From: Bacillus pumilus
GTDB lineage: Bacteria; Bacillota; Bacilli; Bacillales; Bacillaceae
DNA length: 64,000 nucleotides
NCBI GenBank assembly: GCA_001938995.1
Contig: MKZN01000007.1
Span: forward strand, 62,001 to 126,000
Direction of reading: 5' to 3'
Shown here piece by piece: positions 54,090 through 62,608 of the stretch; position 1 is the stretch's first letter, and every line of letters begins with the position of its first letter. A program made the translations under genes and the position numbers. Below the pieces are notes generated by a model. The model worked only from the letters and a program-made list of their open reading frames with translations, was not told the DNA's origin and did not search any database.

Positions 54090-54160
54090 AAAGCATGAAA
54101 AGCGATTTTCTAAAAAAAGCATGGTACGATAGGAAAAAGTGAATCCTAGGAGGCTATGAG

Positions 54161-54643
54161 ATGTCAATTTATGATATTCAGGTCAAGACGATTAATGGCC
54201 AAGAAAAATCGATGGCAGATTATAAAGGAAAAGTGCTAATTGTGGTCAACACAGCTAGCAAATGTGGATTAACACCACAATTCAAACAATTACAAGAGTT
54301 ATTTGATCAATATCATGATAAAGGTCTTGAGATTTTAGGATTTCCATGTAATCAATTCATGAACCAAGAGCCAGAAGGGGAAGAAGCCATTCAAGAATTT
54401 TGTTCAATGAATTACGGTGTGACCTTCCCAATGTTTGCGAAGGTTGATGTCAATGGTGATAATGCTCATCCACTTTTCAAGCACTTAACAAGCCAAGCAA
54501 AGGGTGTTCTTGGGACGAAAGCAGTGAAATGGAATTTCACAAAATTTATCGTCGATCAAAACGGTGAAGTCACCGAACGTTTTTCACCAAAAACGCCACC
54601 AAAAGAATTAGAAAACTCAATCATTGCGCTATTGGACAAATAA
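54161..54643 (+). CDS. bsaA: Glutathione-peroxidase-family thiol peroxidase BsaA
   Basis: 160 residues. Thioredoxin-fold peroxidase with the cysteine (not selenocysteine) active site NTASKCGLTPQ (Cys near 36), Gln in GFPCNQF and Trp-Asn in KWNFTKF. Bacterial homologues are usually reduced by thioredoxin rather than glutathione. AGGAGG ribosome site. ypgQ starts 1 bp after its stop. Confidence 0.94.
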   Translation: MSIYDIQVKTINGQEKSMADYKGKVLIVVNTASKCGLTPQFKQLQELFDQYHDKGLEILGFPCNQFMNQEPEGEEAIQEFCSMNYGVTFPMFAKVDVNGDNAHPLFKHLTSQAKGVLGTKAVKWNFTKFIVDQNGEVTERFSPKTPPKELENSIIALLDK

Positions 54644-54644
54644 G

Positions 54645-55268
54645 ATGCACGATGCAAAGCAACAAAAACAATTGGAGACAGCTGCCTCCTTTGTTTCAAA
54701 CAGGCTGAAGTTTGAACCGACTGGCCATGATTCCGCTCATATTGATCGGGTGCACCGGCTAGCAGTCAATATTGCAAGTCACGAAGGCGGCTCTCTTTTT
54801 GTCATTGAGATGGCGGCCATTGTCCATGATCTCATGGATGAAAAGCTGTCAGAGGAATGGAAGCTGTCAAAAAGTCAGCTTGAACACCAGCTCCTTCAGT
54901 GGGAGGTAGACAGTCTAGACATCTGTTACATCATGGACATTGTGTCAACGATGTCTTTTCGTCATAGGCATGTACAAAATAAACCGATCACACTTGAAGG
55001 AGCAATTGTCCAAGATGCAGACAGGCTAGATGCGATAGGCGCAAGTGGGCTTGCGAGAGTGTTTACGTATGCAGGTGCGAAAAATGAGCCTCACTATTCG
55101 AACGATCCACATCAAGGCACAGTACTAAATCATATGGAAGAAAAACTGCTCAAATTAAAAGAGATGATGAACACAACGACAGGCAGTCAGCTTGCTAGTG
55201 AGCGGCATAAGTTCATGTGTTTATTTATCAAGACGTGGAAAGAAGAATGCGGCCTTACAGATGAGTAG
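54645..55268 (+). CDS. ypgQ: YpgQ, HD-domain phosphohydrolase
   Basis: 207 residues. HD superfamily metal ligands H..HD..D are visible: GHDSAHIDRVHRLA, the doublet in AAIVHDLMDEKL, and QDADRLDAIGASG. Related B. subtilis YpgQ has a solved structure and shows nucleotide pyrophosphatase activity. ATG 54645 chosen; a TTG at 54624 lies inside bsaA. Directly follows bsaA and precedes ypgR, all co-oriented. Confidence 0.86.
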   Translation: MHDAKQQKQLETAASFVSNRLKFEPTGHDSAHIDRVHRLAVNIASHEGGSLFVIEMAAIVHDLMDEKLSEEWKLSKSQLEHQLLQWEVDSLDICYIMDIVSTMSFRHRHVQNKPITLEGAIVQDADRLDAIGASGLARVFTYAGAKNEPHYSNDPHQGTVLNHMEEKLLKLKEMMNTTTGSQLASERHKFMCLFIKTWKEECGLTDE

Positions 55269-55296
55269 GGTCTTTACTTGTGTAAGGAGGATGAAG

Positions 55297-56424
55297 ATGA
55301 AAATAACAGCAATAGAGCCGACGCCAAGTCCAAATACAATGAAGGTCATTTTAACAGAAGCACTTGCCGAAGGGAAAAGCAACAATTATAAAAAAGACCA
55401 AAAAGAGGAAGCACCAGAGATGATCAGACGCATATTAAACATCGAAGGCGTAAAAGGAGTCTATCATGTGGCTGATTTCTTAGCGGTCGAACGTAATGCA
55501 AAATACGACTGGCAAGGCATTTTGCAAAAAGTCAGAGAAGCCTTTGGCCAAGAAGCAGAAGGTCTTCAAGAAGGATCACAGTCAGAAGATGACACATTTG
55601 GAGAAGTCAAAGTCTTTGTCCAAATGTTTAATGGGATTCCTATGCAGGTTAAGCTAACCGATGGTGATAAAGAAGAGCGATTTGGTATGCCTGAACGCTT
55701 CCAATCAGCCATTTTAAAATTGAGAAGCACTTCAGATAATGTCGTATTTGAACGAGTGTGGAAAGAACACGGTGTACGCTATGGCGAATATGCGGATATC
55801 GGTCAGGACGTCACAGAAGAACTTCAAGCTGCTTTTGATGATGAGCGATTAGCTCGTTTAACAGAGGCAGTCAAAGAAGGGCAAGAAGCTGTAGACAGAC
55901 AGGTGCAGCGTCAAGCATATGAGGTCACAGAAGAGATGCTTCAAGAAGAAGATTGGAAAAAACGTTTTGCCCATTTGGAGCAAATGCAACCAGAGCTAAA
56001 AGATTTACCTATTTTAATGAAAGCGATGGATGATCCAAAACCCTCTATTCGTAGACAAGCCGTAGTCAATGCAGGCATAATCGAAGATCCTGCGATCCTG
56101 CCGATCCTTTATAAGGGGCTACAAGACAAAACAGTCACTGTCCGTAGAACTGCTGGCGATTGTATTTCTGACCTTGGTGACCCTCTTGCGATGGAAGCAA
56201 TGATCGCTGCATTAAAGGATTCAAGCAAGCTTGTTCGCTGGCGTGCGGCGATGTTTCTTTATGAAGAAGGGGACGAAACAGCACTTGAACCATTAAAAGA
56301 AGCAGAACAGGACCCAGAGTTTGAGGTTAGCCTACAAGTGAAAATGGCCATTGAACGAATTGAGCTTGGAGAAGAAGCGAAGGGCTCTGTATGGAAGCAA
56401 ATGACGGAAAGTAGAAAAAAATAA
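55297..56424 (+). CDS. ypgR: YpgR / conserved virulence factor C family, NFU-N plus HEAT repeats
   Basis: 375 residues from ATG 55297 (AAGGAGG at 6 nt; ATG 55291 would leave no spacing). N-terminal Nfu/NifU N-domain (MKITAIEPTPSPNTMKVIL ... VYHVADFLAVERN, residues 1-80), a linker region, and a C-terminal HEAT-repeat solenoid (about 225-365: DDPKPSIRRQAVVNAG, DKTVTVRRTAGDCISDLGD, DSSKLVRWRAAMFLYEEGD). S. aureus CvfC belongs to this family. Role unknown; the Nfu-like domain hints at Fe-S handling but lacks the CxxC Nfu domain. Confidence 0.87.
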   Translation: MKITAIEPTPSPNTMKVILTEALAEGKSNNYKKDQKEEAPEMIRRILNIEGVKGVYHVADFLAVERNAKYDWQGILQKVREAFGQEAEGLQEGSQSEDDTFGEVKVFVQMFNGIPMQVKLTDGDKEERFGMPERFQSAILKLRSTSDNVVFERVWKEHGVRYGEYADIGQDVTEELQAAFDDERLARLTEAVKEGQEAVDRQVQRQAYEVTEEMLQEEDWKKRFAHLEQMQPELKDLPILMKAMDDPKPSIRRQAVVNAGIIEDPAILPILYKGLQDKTVTVRRTAGDCISDLGDPLAMEAMIAALKDSSKLVRWRAAMFLYEEGDETALEPLKEAEQDPEFEVSLQVKMAIERIELGEEAKGSVWKQMTESRKK

Positions 56425-56447
56425 GTCAGAAGCTGAGGAAGATGAGC

Positions 56448-56478
56448 AAGCTGCCAATAAAGGGCAGCTTGTTTTTTT
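56448..56478 (+). terminator. Terminator after ypgR
   Basis: CAAGCTGCC/GGCAGCTTG stem, 6-nt loop, seven T. Confidence 0.9.
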
Positions 56479-56531
56479 AAACCGAGTATATAGACAGAAA
56501 AATTTTTTTAGAAAAATTATTTTGAATATTG

Positions 56532-56560
56532 TTGAAATATATGAAAAAACTCTATATAGT
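56532..56560 (+). promoter_or_regulatory. sigma A promoter of ilvD
   Basis: TTGAAA, 17-bp spacer, TATAGT. Just upstream (56494-56513) lies an A/T-rich partial palindrome, AATTTTTTTAGAAAAATT, that loosely resembles the CodY box AATTTTCWGAAAATT; B. subtilis ilvD is CodY repressed. Confidence 0.65.
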
Positions 56561-56593
56561 AATACCAATATAGAATATTGGAGGTCAGATTGT

Positions 56594-56686
56594 ATGACAC
56601 GAACCGTGCTGGGCACTTGCTTCAGCACCAATATGTGCCATCTCTCATTCACGGGTGGCTTAATAAACAGAAAATTTGTAAAATAA
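56594..56686 (+). CDS. 30-aa upstream ORF in the ilvD leader
   Basis: Frame MTRTVLGTCFSTNMCHLS ... INRKFVK with a good ribosome site TTGGAGG 9 nt before ATG 56594, inside the about 178-nt ilvD leader. A hairpin CCAATAT/ATATTGG (56565-56581) partly covers that ribosome site. No run of branched-chain codons, so not a classical attenuation peptide. Could be a leader peptide or chance ORF. Confidence 0.4.
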   Translation: MTRTVLGTCFSTNMCHLSFTGGLINRKFVK

Positions 56687-56744
56687 AATCAACTCAAAAT
56701 CATGCAGTCAACGATGACTTGTCGTATAGGAGGCTTTTAAACAG

Positions 56745-58421
56745 ATGGCAGAACTACGCAGTAATATGATTAAACAGGGAATTGACAGGGCACCTCACCG
56801 AAGCTTATTAAGAGCAGCTGGTGTAAAAGATGAAGATTTCGGCAAACCGTTTATTGCGGTATGTAATTCCTATATTGATATTGTCCCAGGACATGTCCAT
56901 CTTCAGGAATTTGGGAAAGTTGTCAAAGAAGCCATTCGCGAGGCTGGCGGGGTTCCATTTGAGTTCAATACAATTGGTGTTGATGACGGGATTGCCATGG
57001 GACATATCGGAATGAGATATTCATTACCAAGTCGCGAAATTATTGCTGACTCTGTGGAAACCGTTGTATCTGCTCACTGGTTTGATGGAATGGTTTGTAT
57101 TCCTAACTGCGATAAAATCACACCAGGCATGATGATGGCAGCGATGCGTGTCAATATTCCAACTGTATTTGTCAGTGGCGGTCCAATGGAAGCAGGAAGA
57201 ACAAGTGATGGACGGAAAATTTCTCTTTCTTCCGTATTTGAAGGTGTTGGCGCTTATCAGGCAGGCAAAATCAACGAAGAGGAACTAAACGAGTTAGAGC
57301 AATTTGGCTGTCCTACGTGTGGTTCTTGTTCTGGAATGTTTACAGCAAACTCAATGAACTGTTTAGCAGAAGCGCTTGGCATCGCACTTCCTGGGAACGG
57401 GACGATTTTGGCAACATCACCAGAGCGCAGAGAATTTGCTAAGAAGTCAGCAAAACAACTCATGGAGTTGATCAAATTAGATATTAAACCACGTGATATT
57501 GTCACTGAAAAAGCGATCGATAACGCATTTGCTTTAGATATGGCATTAGGCGGTTCTACAAACACGGTTCTTCACACATTGGCGATCGCAAATGAAGCGG
57601 GCGTTGAGTACTCATTGGAGCGTATCAACGAGGTAGCAGAGCGTGTGCCGCATTTATCAAAACTGGCACCAGCATCAGATGTGTTTATTGAAGATTTACA
57701 TGAAGCAGGAGGCGTCACCGCTGCTTTAAATGAATTGTCCAAAAAAGAGGGAGCAATCCATCTAGATACAATGACTGTTACCGCAAAAACATTAGGTGAG
57801 AATATTGCCGGTCATGAAGTAAAGGATTATAATGTCATTTATCCAATTGACAAGCCCTTTACAGAAAAAGGCGGTTTAGCTGTTTTATTTGGAAATCTTG
57901 CACCTGATGGAGCCATTATTAAAACAGGTGGTGTACAAGACGGAATCACCCGTCATGAAGGACCTGCGATTGTCTTTGAATCACAAGAAGAAGCGCTTGA
58001 AGGGATCATTAACCGAAAAGTAGAAGCAGGACATGTGGTCATTATTCGATATGAAGGACCTAAAGGCGGACCTGGTATGCCTGAAATGCTTGCACCAACA
58101 TCCCAAATTGTCGGGATGGGACTTGGGCCAAAGGTTGCTTTAATTACAGACGGTCGTTTTTCGGGAGCTTCACGTGGATTGTCTATTGGACACGTTTCAC
58201 CAGAGGCGGCAGAGGGTGGTCCACTAGCCTTTGTTGAAAATGGTGATCATGTTGTGGTCGATCTTGAACAGCGCATTTTAAGTGTGGATGTACCAGAAGA
58301 AGAATGGGAAAGACGTAAAGCGAATTGGAAAGGGTTTGAGCCAAAAGTGAAAACCGGCTATCTTGCCAGATACTCAAAACTTGTGACATCAGCCAATACA
58401 GGCGGAATTATGAAAATCTAA
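56745..58421 (+). CDS. ilvD: Dihydroxy-acid dehydratase
   Basis: 558 residues. Fe-S enzyme that makes 2-oxoacids for valine, leucine, isoleucine and (through ketoisovalerate) pantothenate, linking it to panB in this window. Cluster and active-site motifs: Cys in [20 protein letters not shown], and [20 protein letters not shown] (shortened), plus [21 protein letters not shown] with the catalytic Ser. AGGAGG lies 11 nt before the ATG, slightly far. Monocistronic, apart from the rest of the ilv genes. Confidence 0.97.
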   Translation: MAELRSNMIKQGIDRAPHRSLLRAAGVKDEDFGKPFIAVCNSYIDIVPGHVHLQEFGKVVKEAIREAGGVPFEFNTIGVDDGIAMGHIGMRYSLPSREIIADSVETVVSAHWFDGMVCIPNCDKITPGMMMAAMRVNIPTVFVSGGPMEAGRTSDGRKISLSSVFEGVGAYQAGKINEEELNELEQFGCPTCGSCSGMFTANSMNCLAEALGIALPGNGTILATSPERREFAKKSAKQLMELIKLDIKPRDIVTEKAIDNAFALDMALGGSTNTVLHTLAIANEAGVEYSLERINEVAERVPHLSKLAPASDVFIEDLHEAGGVTAALNELSKKEGAIHLDTMTVTAKTLGENIAGHEVKDYNVIYPIDKPFTEKGGLAVLFGNLAPDGAIIKTGGVQDGITRHEGPAIVFESQEEALEGIINRKVEAGHVVIIRYEGPKGGPGMPEMLAPTSQIVGMGLGPKVALITDGRFSGASRGLSIGHVSPEAAEGGPLAFVENGDHVVVDLEQRILSVDVPEEEWERRKANWKGFEPKVKTGYLARYSKLVTSANTGGIMKI

Positions 58422-58436
58422 TCACGAATCGAACAT

Positions 58437-58465
58437 TTGAAATATGGCTCTCTCTATAGTATCCT
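58437..58465 (+). promoter_or_regulatory. Putative promoter of brxA
   Basis: TTGAAA, 17-bp spacer, TATCCT, 39 bp before the start codon. Confidence 0.45.
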
Positions 58466-58503
58466 TTATTCACAACATAAGGATTTTAGAGGGGGCTTTT
58501 TTT

Positions 58504-58938
58504 ATGTCAATGGCATACGAAGAATATATGCGTCAGCTCGTTGTACCAATGCGCCAGGAACTTACAAGTGCAGGATTTCAAGAGTTAACGACTGAAGAAG
58601 AGGTAGAACAGACGATGAAAGAAACAGAGGGCACAACATTTGTGGTGGTCAATTCTGTGTGTGGATGTGCTGCCGGTCTAGCACGTCCTGCTGCTACTCA
58701 AGCTGTGATGAAGGCAGAAAAAGCGCCAGATCGCATTGTGACTGTTTTTGCTGGTCAAGACAGAGAAGCAACAGTAAAAATGAGAGAATACTTTACGGAT
58801 AAGGAACCATCATCTCCTTCTATGGCACTTCTAAAAGGGAATGAACTTGTTCACTTTATCCCGCGTGATGAAATTGAAGGTCATGAAATGGAAGATATCA
58901 TGAAGAACGTATTATCTGCTTTTGATAAACATTGCTAA
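58504..58938 (+). CDS. brxA: Bacilliredoxin BrxA (YphP)
   Basis: 144 residues starting MSMAYEEYMRQLVVPMR as in B. subtilis. Thioredoxin-like fold with the DUF1094/bacilliredoxin motif SVCGCAAGLARPA; the first Cys of CGC attacks bacillithiol mixed disulfides on proteins. Complements bshB1 and bshA near the left end of this window. GAGGGGG ribosome site. Ends at a strong terminator. Confidence 0.95.
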   Translation: MSMAYEEYMRQLVVPMRQELTSAGFQELTTEEEVEQTMKETEGTTFVVVNSVCGCAAGLARPAATQAVMKAEKAPDRIVTVFAGQDREATVKMREYFTDKEPSSPSMALLKGNELVHFIPRDEIEGHEMEDIMKNVLSAFDKHC

Positions 58939-58949
58939 TTTAAGTGTTG

Positions 58950-58976
58950 AAATGCCCTGTGATCAGGGCATTTTTT
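58950..58976 (+). terminator. Terminator after brxA
   Basis: AAATGCCCTG/CAGGGCATTT stem, TGAT loop, T-run. Confidence 0.9.
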
Positions 58977-58999
58977 CTTGACAATGATGGAGGAACGAC

Positions 59000-59800
59000 A
59001 TGCTCATTACAACAAGCTTTAGAGCAAATGAACAAACGATTAAAACAGCCAAAGTATTGGCAGAGGATTTGCATAGCGAGTATATCGATCGACGCAAACA
59101 ATCTGTTCGTCAGCTCGCTAAAACAAGGGGAGACGTACTCGTTGTAGGAAAAGAAAGATTTGAATGGTATCAATCAAACGGTGAAAAGTTTTTCTTCCAT
59201 CCTAGTTCAGCTATGTTTAGGGTGAAGCGGATCCTGCGCGGGGAAAAAGATCCACTCATTGAAGCGGCCCAATTGATGCCAGGTGATTCATTTCTAGATT
59301 GTACGTTAGGCCTAGGATCTGATGCCATTACGGCAAGCTGTGCGGTAGGCAATACTGGAGAAGTGGTGGGGATTGAAAAGAATCCCATCACTGCATTACT
59401 TGTAAGAGAAGGGTTAAGAACGTGGGAGACAGGTGTCATAGAAGCAGATGAAGCGATGAAACAGATATCTGTTATCAGCGGAGACAGTATCGAACAATTA
59501 AAGAAGCTCCCTAATCGTTCGTTTGATGTTGTTTACTTTGATCCAATGTTTGAGGAAACGATACGAGAATCTTCAAGTATTGCACCACTTCGACAAGTCG
59601 CAGAGCATCACTTTGATCACGACGTGGCCATGCAAGAAGCAATGAGAGTGGCAAGAAAAAGAGTTGTATTAAAAGACCACTGGAAAAGCACTCGGTTTAC
59701 AGCGAAATCCTACCAATTTCAAGTGATTAAACGAAAAACGGCACAATTCCATTATGGATATATCGTCATAGAGGAAGAGAAAAGAAAAAGCCCTGAATAA
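59000..59800 (+). CDS. ypiP: YpiP, class I SAM-dependent methyltransferase (RsmJ-like)
   Basis: 266 residues. Seven-strand methyltransferase core: SAM motif I FLDCTLGLGSDAITAS (about 98-113), acidic GEVVGIEKNP, and the catalytic-type YFDPMFEETIRES in place of NPPY, reminiscent of 16S rRNA m2G1516 methyltransferase RsmJ. N-terminal about 80 residues have a distinct start ITTSFRANEQTIKTAKVLAE. Substrate not proven. GGAGG ribosome site; its 3' end is within a terminator. Confidence 0.85.
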   Translation: MLITTSFRANEQTIKTAKVLAEDLHSEYIDRRKQSVRQLAKTRGDVLVVGKERFEWYQSNGEKFFFHPSSAMFRVKRILRGEKDPLIEAAQLMPGDSFLDCTLGLGSDAITASCAVGNTGEVVGIEKNPITALLVREGLRTWETGVIEADEAMKQISVISGDSIEQLKKLPNRSFDVVYFDPMFEETIRESSSIAPLRQVAEHHFDHDVAMQEAMRVARKRVVLKDHWKSTRFTAKSYQFQVIKRKTAQFHYGYIVIEEEKRKSPE

Positions 59801-59809
59801 GGGCTTTTA
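59785..59809. terminator. Bidirectional terminator after ypiP
   Basis: AAAAGCCCT/AGGGCTTTT stem with a 5-nt loop overlapping the ypiP stop; also read from the minus-strand peptide gene. Confidence 0.8.
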
Positions 59810-59881
59810 ATCTGTGATCTCCATATAGACGAAATAAAATAATGTCAGCAAGGAAGCTGTGATGAAAAACCCTTCAAGCAT
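59807..59881 (-). CDS. 24-aa single-pass membrane peptide, unknown
   Basis: Begins MLEGFFITASLLTLFYFVYMEITD: one membrane helix (about 4-20) flanked by acidic residues. A GGGAGGGATGG ribosome site precedes ATG 59881 on the minus strand, and the stop lies in a terminator hairpin, so it is a compact unit. A possible -10 (TACAAT) lies upstream within a catabolite-repression-like palindrome (59919-59932). I do not recognise it. Confidence 0.55.
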   Translation of the reverse strand: MLEGFFITASLLTLFYFVYMEITD

Positions 59882-59969
59882 CTCCATCCCTCCCAAATTT
59901 TAGTGGTATCTACTGTCATTGTAAACGTTTTATTATGAAAAAGAAAGTCTCAAATCAAGACCATATTGA

Positions 59970-59998
59970 ATGACTGAAAATTCATTATATGCTAGAAT
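59970..59998 (+). promoter_or_regulatory. Extended -10 promoter of ypjP
   Basis: ATGACT, 17-bp spacer ending TGC, TAGAAT, about 36 bp before the ypjP start. Confidence 0.5.
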
Positions 59999-60033
59999 AA
60001 CAGTATGATAACCTATGGAAGGAATTAGAGATC

Positions 60034-60651
60034 ATGAAAATGTGGATGAGGAAAACACTTGTTGCTCTCTTTACGATTGCGACATTTGGTTTAATCTCTC
60101 CTCCAGCGGCTTTAATGACAGATAAGCCTTCTGAACTTTCTTCATCAAGTAAGTCCCCTTATACGGCTGTGTATGATCAATCAGATGAAACAAGCAGCTG
60201 GGAACTTAGACAAGAAGACAGGAAAGAGAAGGTAGATCCCTTTGAGGAATATACGCAACATGTTCTATCCAACGCAGAAAACCAATCCTTTCTCAAATTC
60301 GGTTCTAAAATCACACCAGTCATTGAGGACGAGTATAGAGAAGAGATTCAACCAAAGATTGAACAAGTGTTAACGGACTTTTTAACAAAATTCAAAGATG
60401 ATGAAAAATTCCAAGATGTTGTGTTAACTGATCAACCCTCCAATGGAAATGGTGAAAAGATTTTCCACATTTATCATCGGAAGACCGGAGATGATTTGCT
60501 CCGTTTTCATGTCAGAAGAGATCAGCCGCCTCATAGCGGATATTGGTTTAACTTTCACTACCATACAGCAGAAGATGGATTCCAGACGCACCATGAACTC
60601 GGCAATATTTACTGGGACAAGAACACCCCGCCGAGCTGGATGAGCCACTAG
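60034..60651 (+). CDS. ypjP: YpjP family protein, secreted or anchored
   Basis: 205 residues. N-terminal signal or anchor (RKTLVALFTIATFGLISPPAAL, residues 6-27), a Ser-rich linker and a conserved globular part with GEKIFHIYHRKTGDDLLRFHVRRD and SGYWFNFHYHTAEDGFQTHHELGNIYW. Known only as the YpjP-like family. GGAAGGAATTAG precedes the ATG. Next gene ypjQ starts within 7 bp, so the two are one operon. Confidence 0.83.
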   Translation: MKMWMRKTLVALFTIATFGLISPPAALMTDKPSELSSSSKSPYTAVYDQSDETSSWELRQEDRKEKVDPFEEYTQHVLSNAENQSFLKFGSKITPVIEDEYREEIQPKIEQVLTDFLTKFKDDEKFQDVVLTDQPSNGNGEKIFHIYHRKTGDDLLRFHVRRDQPPHSGYWFNFHYHTAEDGFQTHHELGNIYWDKNTPPSWMSH

Positions 60652-60657
60652 AAGGAG

Positions 60658-61197
60658 ATGTCAGGCCAATTGAAAAAGTATACAATGAACGAAATGGTTC
60701 GCATTACAAAACAAATGTTAAACGATCGCGGAGTCAAAATCGAAGACATCGCTCATATTGTGCTGAAGCTTCAAGAAAAATACAACCCCAATTTACCGCT
60801 AAGTGTTTGCATTGAAAATGTTGAAAAAGTGCTGAACAAGCGAGAGATTGTCCATGCCGTTCTGACAGGGCTCGCCCTCGATCAGCTGGCAGAAAAGAAG
60901 CTTTTGCCAGAGCCTTTACAGCACTTAGTTGAAACAGATGAGCCGTTATATGGAATTGACGAGATTATTCCGCTTTCCATTGTCAATGTATATGGATCAA
61001 TCGGTTTGACCAACTTTGGTTACTTAGATAAAGAGAAATTTGGTATCATTCGAGAACTAGATGAAGGTCGACCAGGAGAAGTGCATACCTTCCTAGACGA
61101 TCTTGTCGCTGCACTTGCCGCAGCCGCAGCAAGCCGCATTGCTCACTCTCATCAAGATATTAAGGACGAAGAGCAGGATCGAGTGAATCAAGCATAA
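60658..61197 (+). CDS. ypjQ: YpjQ, phosphatidylglycerophosphatase A-like protein
   Basis: 179 residues. Shows the PgpA-fold pattern of Bacillus members: NVYGSIGLTNFGYLDKEKFGII and HTFLDDLVAALAAAAASRIAH, but without the obvious multi-pass membrane part of E. coli PgpA. May dephosphorylate phosphatidylglycerol phosphate or another substrate; not proven. Start uncertain: ATG 60658 directly abuts AAGGAG, whereas TTG 60670 has a 12-nt spacing. Confidence 0.8.
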   Translation: MSGQLKKYTMNEMVRITKQMLNDRGVKIEDIAHIVLKLQEKYNPNLPLSVCIENVEKVLNKREIVHAVLTGLALDQLAEKKLLPEPLQHLVETDEPLYGIDEIIPLSIVNVYGSIGLTNFGYLDKEKFGIIRELDEGRPGEVHTFLDDLVAALAAAAASRIAHSHQDIKDEEQDRVNQA

Positions 61198-61202
61198 TCA
61201 GG

Positions 61203-61235
61203 AAACATGTTGCTCTTCATGCGACATGTTTTTCT
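61203..61235 (+). terminator. Terminator after ypjQ
   Basis: AAACATGT..GC with GC..ACATGTTT stem, 7-nt loop and T-rich tail. Confidence 0.75.
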
Positions 61236-61308
61236 TTTATAGTAAAGGTTTATTCAAATGCAGAAATAAGGTAAACTACAACAAGAACATAAATAAAGGA
61301 TGAAAAAA

Positions 61309-62103
61309 ATGAAACAATACAAAGAGTTATGCCGTCATGTACTACAGCAAGGGGAAGAAAAAGGTGACAGAACAGGAACAGGTACGATTAGTACGTTCGG
61401 TTACCAAATGAGATTTGATTTACAGGAAGGATTTCCTTTATTGACAACCAAGAAATTGCACCTGAAATCAATCATTCATGAGTTACTGTGGTTCTTAAAA
61501 GGTGATACGAATGTCAAATATCTTCAAGAGAATGGCGTCCGCATTTGGAACGAATGGGCAGATGAAGATGGAGAGCTAGGCCGTGTTTACGGTGCACAGT
61601 GGAGATCATGGCAGAGTGGAAATGGAGAGACAGTGGACCAGATCAGCCAGCTCATTCATGATATTGAACACAATCCGAATTCTAGAAGACTTATCGTTAG
61701 TGCTTGGAATCCAGGAGAAGTTGATCAAATGGCGCTACCACCTTGTCATTGTTTGTTTCAATTTTATGTGTCAAACGGCAAATTATCCTGCCAGCTTTAT
61801 CAAAGGTCAGCAGATATCTTTTTAGGGGTGCCTTTTAATATAGCGTCATACGCACTACTGACAATGATGATCGCCAAAGTGACAAATCTTGAGCCTGGAG
61901 AGTTTATTCATACCCTTGGGGATGCACATATTTACCAAAATCATCTGCCACAAGTAAAGATGCAGCTAGAACGAGAGGAGCGCACGCTTCCAAAGCTTCG
62001 CATCACAAGAGAAGTGAAAAGCATTTTTGATTTTACGTTTGATGATTTTGTGCTAGAGGGCTATGACCCACATCCGCATATCAAAGGAGAAGTTAGCGTA
62101 TGA
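61309..62103 (+). CDS. thyB: Thymidylate synthase B
   Basis: 264 residues from ATG 61309 (ATG 61300 in frame lies in the ribosome site region). Classical ThyA-type enzyme: dUMP to dTMP with methylene-THF oxidised to DHF. DRTGTGT (phosphate loop), catalytic Cys in [13 protein letters not shown] (near 146), [10 protein letters not shown] and the [17 protein letters not shown] motif. Overlaps dfrA by 4 nt, so the DHF produced is recycled by its operon partner. Confidence 0.97.
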   Translation: MKQYKELCRHVLQQGEEKGDRTGTGTISTFGYQMRFDLQEGFPLLTTKKLHLKSIIHELLWFLKGDTNVKYLQENGVRIWNEWADEDGELGRVYGAQWRSWQSGNGETVDQISQLIHDIEHNPNSRRLIVSAWNPGEVDQMALPPCHCLFQFYVSNGKLSCQLYQRSADIFLGVPFNIASYALLTMMIAKVTNLEPGEFIHTLGDAHIYQNHLPQVKMQLEREERTLPKLRITREVKSIFDFTFDDFVLEGYDPHPHIKGEVSV

Positions 62104-62588
62104 TATCCATGATTGTGGCAACGGGAAACGATCGAGTCATTGGACTAGATAACCAAATGCCTTGGCACTTACCAGCTGATTTAGCATATTTTAAAAAAGT
62201 CACAAGTGGGCATACCATTGTTATGGGGAGAAAAACGTTTGAATCCATTGGACGAGCATTGCCTAACCGCCGGAACATTGTCTTGACCTCAAGCCCTTCT
62301 TTCCAAGCGGAAGGATGTGAAGTGGTCCATTCTATTGAAGATATCGTAACGGTAGGGAAGAATGAGAAAGAACTGTTTATCATTGGTGGGTCCAAATTAT
62401 ATGAAGAAATGATGCCATATGCGAAACGTCTTTATATCACACACATTCATCATTCCTTTGAAGGCGACCGGTTCTTTCCTCATTACGATGAAGACGAGTG
62501 GACGATTGTATCACGAGAAAAGGGTCACAGTGACGAAAAGAACCCCTACAATTACGAATTTGTCATTTATGACAAAAAAGAAGAATAA
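62100..62588 (+). CDS. dfrA: Dihydrofolate reductase
   Basis: 162 residues. NADPH-dependent reduction of DHF, target of trimethoprim. Features: [21 protein letters not shown] with the catalytic acidic residue region (LPADLAYF, Asp near 27), [16 protein letters not shown], and [13 protein letters not shown]. Start codon overlaps the thyB stop (ATGA). Followed 20 bp later by ypkP. Confidence 0.97.
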   Translation: MISMIVATGNDRVIGLDNQMPWHLPADLAYFKKVTSGHTIVMGRKTFESIGRALPNRRNIVLTSSPSFQAEGCEVVHSIEDIVTVGKNEKELFIIGGSKLYEEMMPYAKRLYITHIHHSFEGDRFFPHYDEDEWTIVSREKGHSDEKNPYNYEFVIYDKKEE

Positions 62589-62608
62589 AATGAGTAGGAG
62601 GAGTACGT

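Noticed and set aside
56561-56744. T-box riboswitch before ilvD
   Set aside because: The leader is too short, has no AGGGTGG-x-ACC T-box sequence, no specifier loop and no antiterminator/terminator pair.
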